A DNA stretch of 64,000 nucleotides from Jilunia laotingensis (GTDB taxonomy: Bacteria > Bacteroidota > Bacteroidia > Bacteroidales > Bacteroidaceae). A program made the translations under genes and the position numbers. The notes below the pieces were generated by a model, which had not been told where the DNA came from, made no database searches, and worked only from the letters and a program-made list of their open reading frames with translations. This document shows positions 62,095 through 64,000 of this stretch, piece after piece. Where the stretch lies: positions 4,526,001 to 4,590,000 of the forward strand of contig NZ_JACRTF010000001.1 of assembly GCF_014385165.1 (NCBI RefSeq), read 5' to 3'. Position 1 is the first letter of the stretch, and each line of letters begins with the position of its first letter.

Positions 62095-64000
62095 ATGAAA
62101 GAACTGTTAGCATTCGCAATGCTTGTCATCTGTATATTCACTTCGGTGACAGCACAACCTACCCATCAGATAAAAGGTGTGGTTATTGATAAAAGCACCC
62201 GCCAACCATTGGAATTCATCAATGTACTGATCATTGGGACAGATCGAGGAAGCGTCACAGACTCCGTGGGACATTTCATTATCGATGACATTCCACCCGG
62301 TATTTACCGCCTACAGGCATCTGCCATAGGCTATAAGACAACGATTACTTCCGAATACATCCTCTCCACAAAAAATCTAAATGTAGATATTGAAATGGAA
62401 GAAAACTCCACCGAGTTACAAGGAGTCACCATAACAGCCTCTCCTTTCCGGCGCGACCTGGAAAGTCCTGTCGGGTTACGTATCATCGGTGTACAGGAAA
62501 TAGAGAAAAGTCCCGGAGCAAATAGAGACATCTCCCGAGTTGTCCAGTCTTATCCGGGTGTTGCCTTCTCACCTGCAGGTTACCGCAACGACCTTATCGT
62601 AAGAGGAGGGTCTCCTTCCGAAAACCGTTTCTATCTGGATGGAGTAGAGATACCGAATATCAATCATTTCAGTACACAGGGGGCATCAGGAGGGCCGGTA
62701 GGCATTATCAATGCCGACTTTATCCGGGAAGTAAACTTCTATACGGGTGCTTTTCCTGCCGATCGGGGCAACTCGCTAAGTTCCGTACTCGACTTCAAAT
62801 TGCGTGACGGCGACATGGAAAGAAATTCATTGAAAGCTACACTCGGTGCTTCGGAAGTATCACTCGCATCCAACGGGCACTTAGGGAGAAAAACATCCTA
62901 TCTGGTATCTGTACGTCAGTCCTACCTGCAATTCCTGTTCGACATGTTAGGACTTCCGTTCCTGCCAACCTTTACCGATGCCCAATTCAAACTGAAAACC
63001 CGGTTCAACGAACGAAACGAATTGACCGTACTGGGACTCACCGGAATCAACAACATGCGCCTCAACACCAAACTGGAAGGTGAGAAAGCAGAGTATATCC
63101 TGAGTTATCTCCCTAAAATTCAGCAGGAAACCTTTACATTGGGAGCCGTATATCGTCATTATGCCGATGCGCATGTACAGACCGCTGTCATCAGCCATAG
63201 CTATCTAAACAACCGGAACACCAAATACTTGCATAATGACGAATCTACAGAAGAGAATCTGATGCTTCGGTTGCGCTCTGTCGAACAGGAAACAAAATTG
63301 CGACTGGAAAACAGTTCAACTTTCGGAGCTTGGAGAGTAAACCTCGGATTCAATCTTGATTACAGCCAATACACCAATACCAGTCTCCAAAGGGTGTATA
63401 TACAACAAGCGAACACATTCGACTACCGCACAGCGTTGGGGTTATTACGGTGGGGCATCTTCGGTACCATGAGCTATGCATCGCCTGATGAAAAGTTTAC
63501 AGCATCGTTGGGGGTACGGGCCGATGCCAACAATTATTCTTCTCGGATGAACAAGCTCTCCGAACAATTATCACCCCGTCTGTCCCTATCCTACCGACTC
63601 ATCGAAGGACTTTATGCCAGTGGTAGTGCAGGATTATACTACCAACTGCCACCTTACACCGGACTGGGCTTTAAAAACAATGATGGCGAACTGGTGAACA
63701 AGCAGTTACGCTATATGAGTGTCAGCCAGGGAAGTATCGGACTAAGCTGGAGGAAGAGCAGCACTTTCGAACTTTCCGCGGAAGGATTCTATAAAGAATA
63801 CGACCGCATTCCCTATTCCATCGTAGATGGCATCCCGTTAGCGTGTAAAGGAAACGATTATGGCGTGATAGGAAATGAAGAACTTACCTCCACGGCACAG
63901 GGACGTTCGTATGGTATAGAAGTGTTATTGAGATGGCTCATTGCCAAAAAGCTAAATCTGGCGTCCTCCTTCACACTCTTCAAAAGCGAATACAGGAAAG
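62095..64000 (+). CDS. TonB-dependent receptor with CarboxypepD_reg-like domain, cut by window edge
   Basis: 635 codons to the right edge, no stop seen. Signal peptide (MKELLAFAMLVICIFTSVTAQ), a carboxypeptidase regulatory-like N-terminal domain (HQIKGVVIDKSTRQPLEFINVLIIGTDRGSVTD), a plug (VITASPFRRDLESPVGLRIIG...ISRVVQSYPGVAFSPAGYRNDLIVRGGSPSENRFYLDGVEIP), and the first strands of the barrel. Plug motif DGVEIPNINHF with GGPVGIINADFIREVNFY fits SusC-unlike, iron or cobalamin-type receptors; no SusD partner is in view. Likely energised by TonB-ExbBD; substrate unknown. Confidence 0.9.
   Translation, partial: MKELLAFAMLVICIFTSVTAQPTHQIKGVVIDKSTRQPLEFINVLIIGTDRGSVTDSVGHFIIDDIPPGIYRLQASAIGYKTTITSEYILSTKNLNVDIEMEENSTELQGVTITASPFRRDLESPVGLRIIGVQEIEKSPGANRDISRVVQSYPGVAFSPAGYRNDLIVRGGSPSENRFYLDGVEIPNINHFSTQGASGGPVGIINADFIREVNFYTGAFPADRGNSLSSVLDFKLRDGDMERNSLKATLGASEVSLASNGHLGRKTSYLVSVRQSYLQFLFDMLGLPFLPTFTDAQFKLKTRFNERNELTVLGLTGINNMRLNTKLEGEKAEYILSYLPKIQQETFTLGAVYRHYADAHVQTAVISHSYLNNRNTKYLHNDESTEENLMLRLRSVEQETKLRLENSSTFGAWRVNLGFNLDYSQYTNTSLQRVYIQQANTFDYRTALGLLRWGIFGTMSYASPDEKFTASLGVRADANNYSSRMNKLSEQLSPRLSLSYRLIEGLYASGSAGLYYQLPPYTGLGFKNNDGELVNKQLRYMSVSQGSIGLSWRKSSTFELSAEGFYKEYDRIPYSIVDGIPLACKGNDYGVIGNEELTSTAQGRSYGIEVLLRWLIAKKLNLASSFTLFKSEYRK

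Overview
The window looks like chromosomal DNA of a gut Bacteroides species (B. fragilis group). Reasons: many genes are preceded by the Bacteroides primary-sigma -7 box TAnnTTTG, several with a TTTG/TTG element about 20 bases upstream; the gene content is typical of the genus (fimbrillins, DUF3575/DUF5119 pilus genes, a NigD-like lipoprotein, DUF4251, TonB-dependent receptor, AraC-type hybrid regulators, rSAM/lipoprotein pair); and Shine-Dalgarno sequences are weak. The species cannot be fixed from the sequence alone.

Layout. 1-3.2 kb: his operon on the minus strand (hisG-hisD-hisC, running off the left edge) with a promoter, a short leader ORF holding five consecutive His codons and a strong intrinsic terminator, i.e. 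a classical attenuator. 3.2-6 kb: thioesterase, YD-rich secreted protein, DUF2490 outer-membrane protein. 6.2-10.4 kb: membrane-anchored hybrid regulator, lipoprotein plus radical SAM enzyme (rSAM/lipoprotein system), pirin. 10.5-15.4 kb: two tandem GH51 arabinofuranosidases behind palindromic operator candidates. 15.7-20.2 kb: DsbD, Dabb protein, uridine kinase, MltF-like transglycosylase. 20.3-21.8 kb: an insertion sequence. 21.9-28.6 kb: nitroreductase lipoprotein, MetH without its activation domain, SmpB, Yip1 protein, NigD-like lipoprotein, DUF4375, a DUF4373 relic, HsmA-type membrane protein. 28.8-30.6 kb: NifU-like scaffold plus GGGtGRT protein.

31-33 kb is a small zone of decay (MITE-like inverted repeats, a broken kinase-like gene, DUF5131). 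33.2-43.9 kb: YczE-like membrane protein, TPR/AraC sensor-regulator, and a bacterial alpha-2-macroglobulin coupled to penicillin-binding protein 1C. 44.5-52.1 kb: MFS exporter, MbfA-type ferritin/VIT iron transporter, DUF4251 protein, LuxR response regulator, MnmA, S41 protease and lipoproteins.

52.3-60.9 kb is accessory: a fimbrial operon (DUF3575, DUF5119, fimbrillin with InlB repeats, fimbrillin with FISUMP domain), preceded by a 185-bp segment bounded by perfect 16-bp inverted repeats and next to a tyrosine recombinase. The only recognisable promoter in that segment points away from the fimbrial genes, so this looks like a phase-variable pilus captured in the OFF state. Behind the recombinase lie a coiled-coil membrane protein and a decayed excisionase-like gene. 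61-64 kb: secreted esterase and the start of a TonB-dependent receptor. No rRNA, tRNA or CRISPR array was seen.
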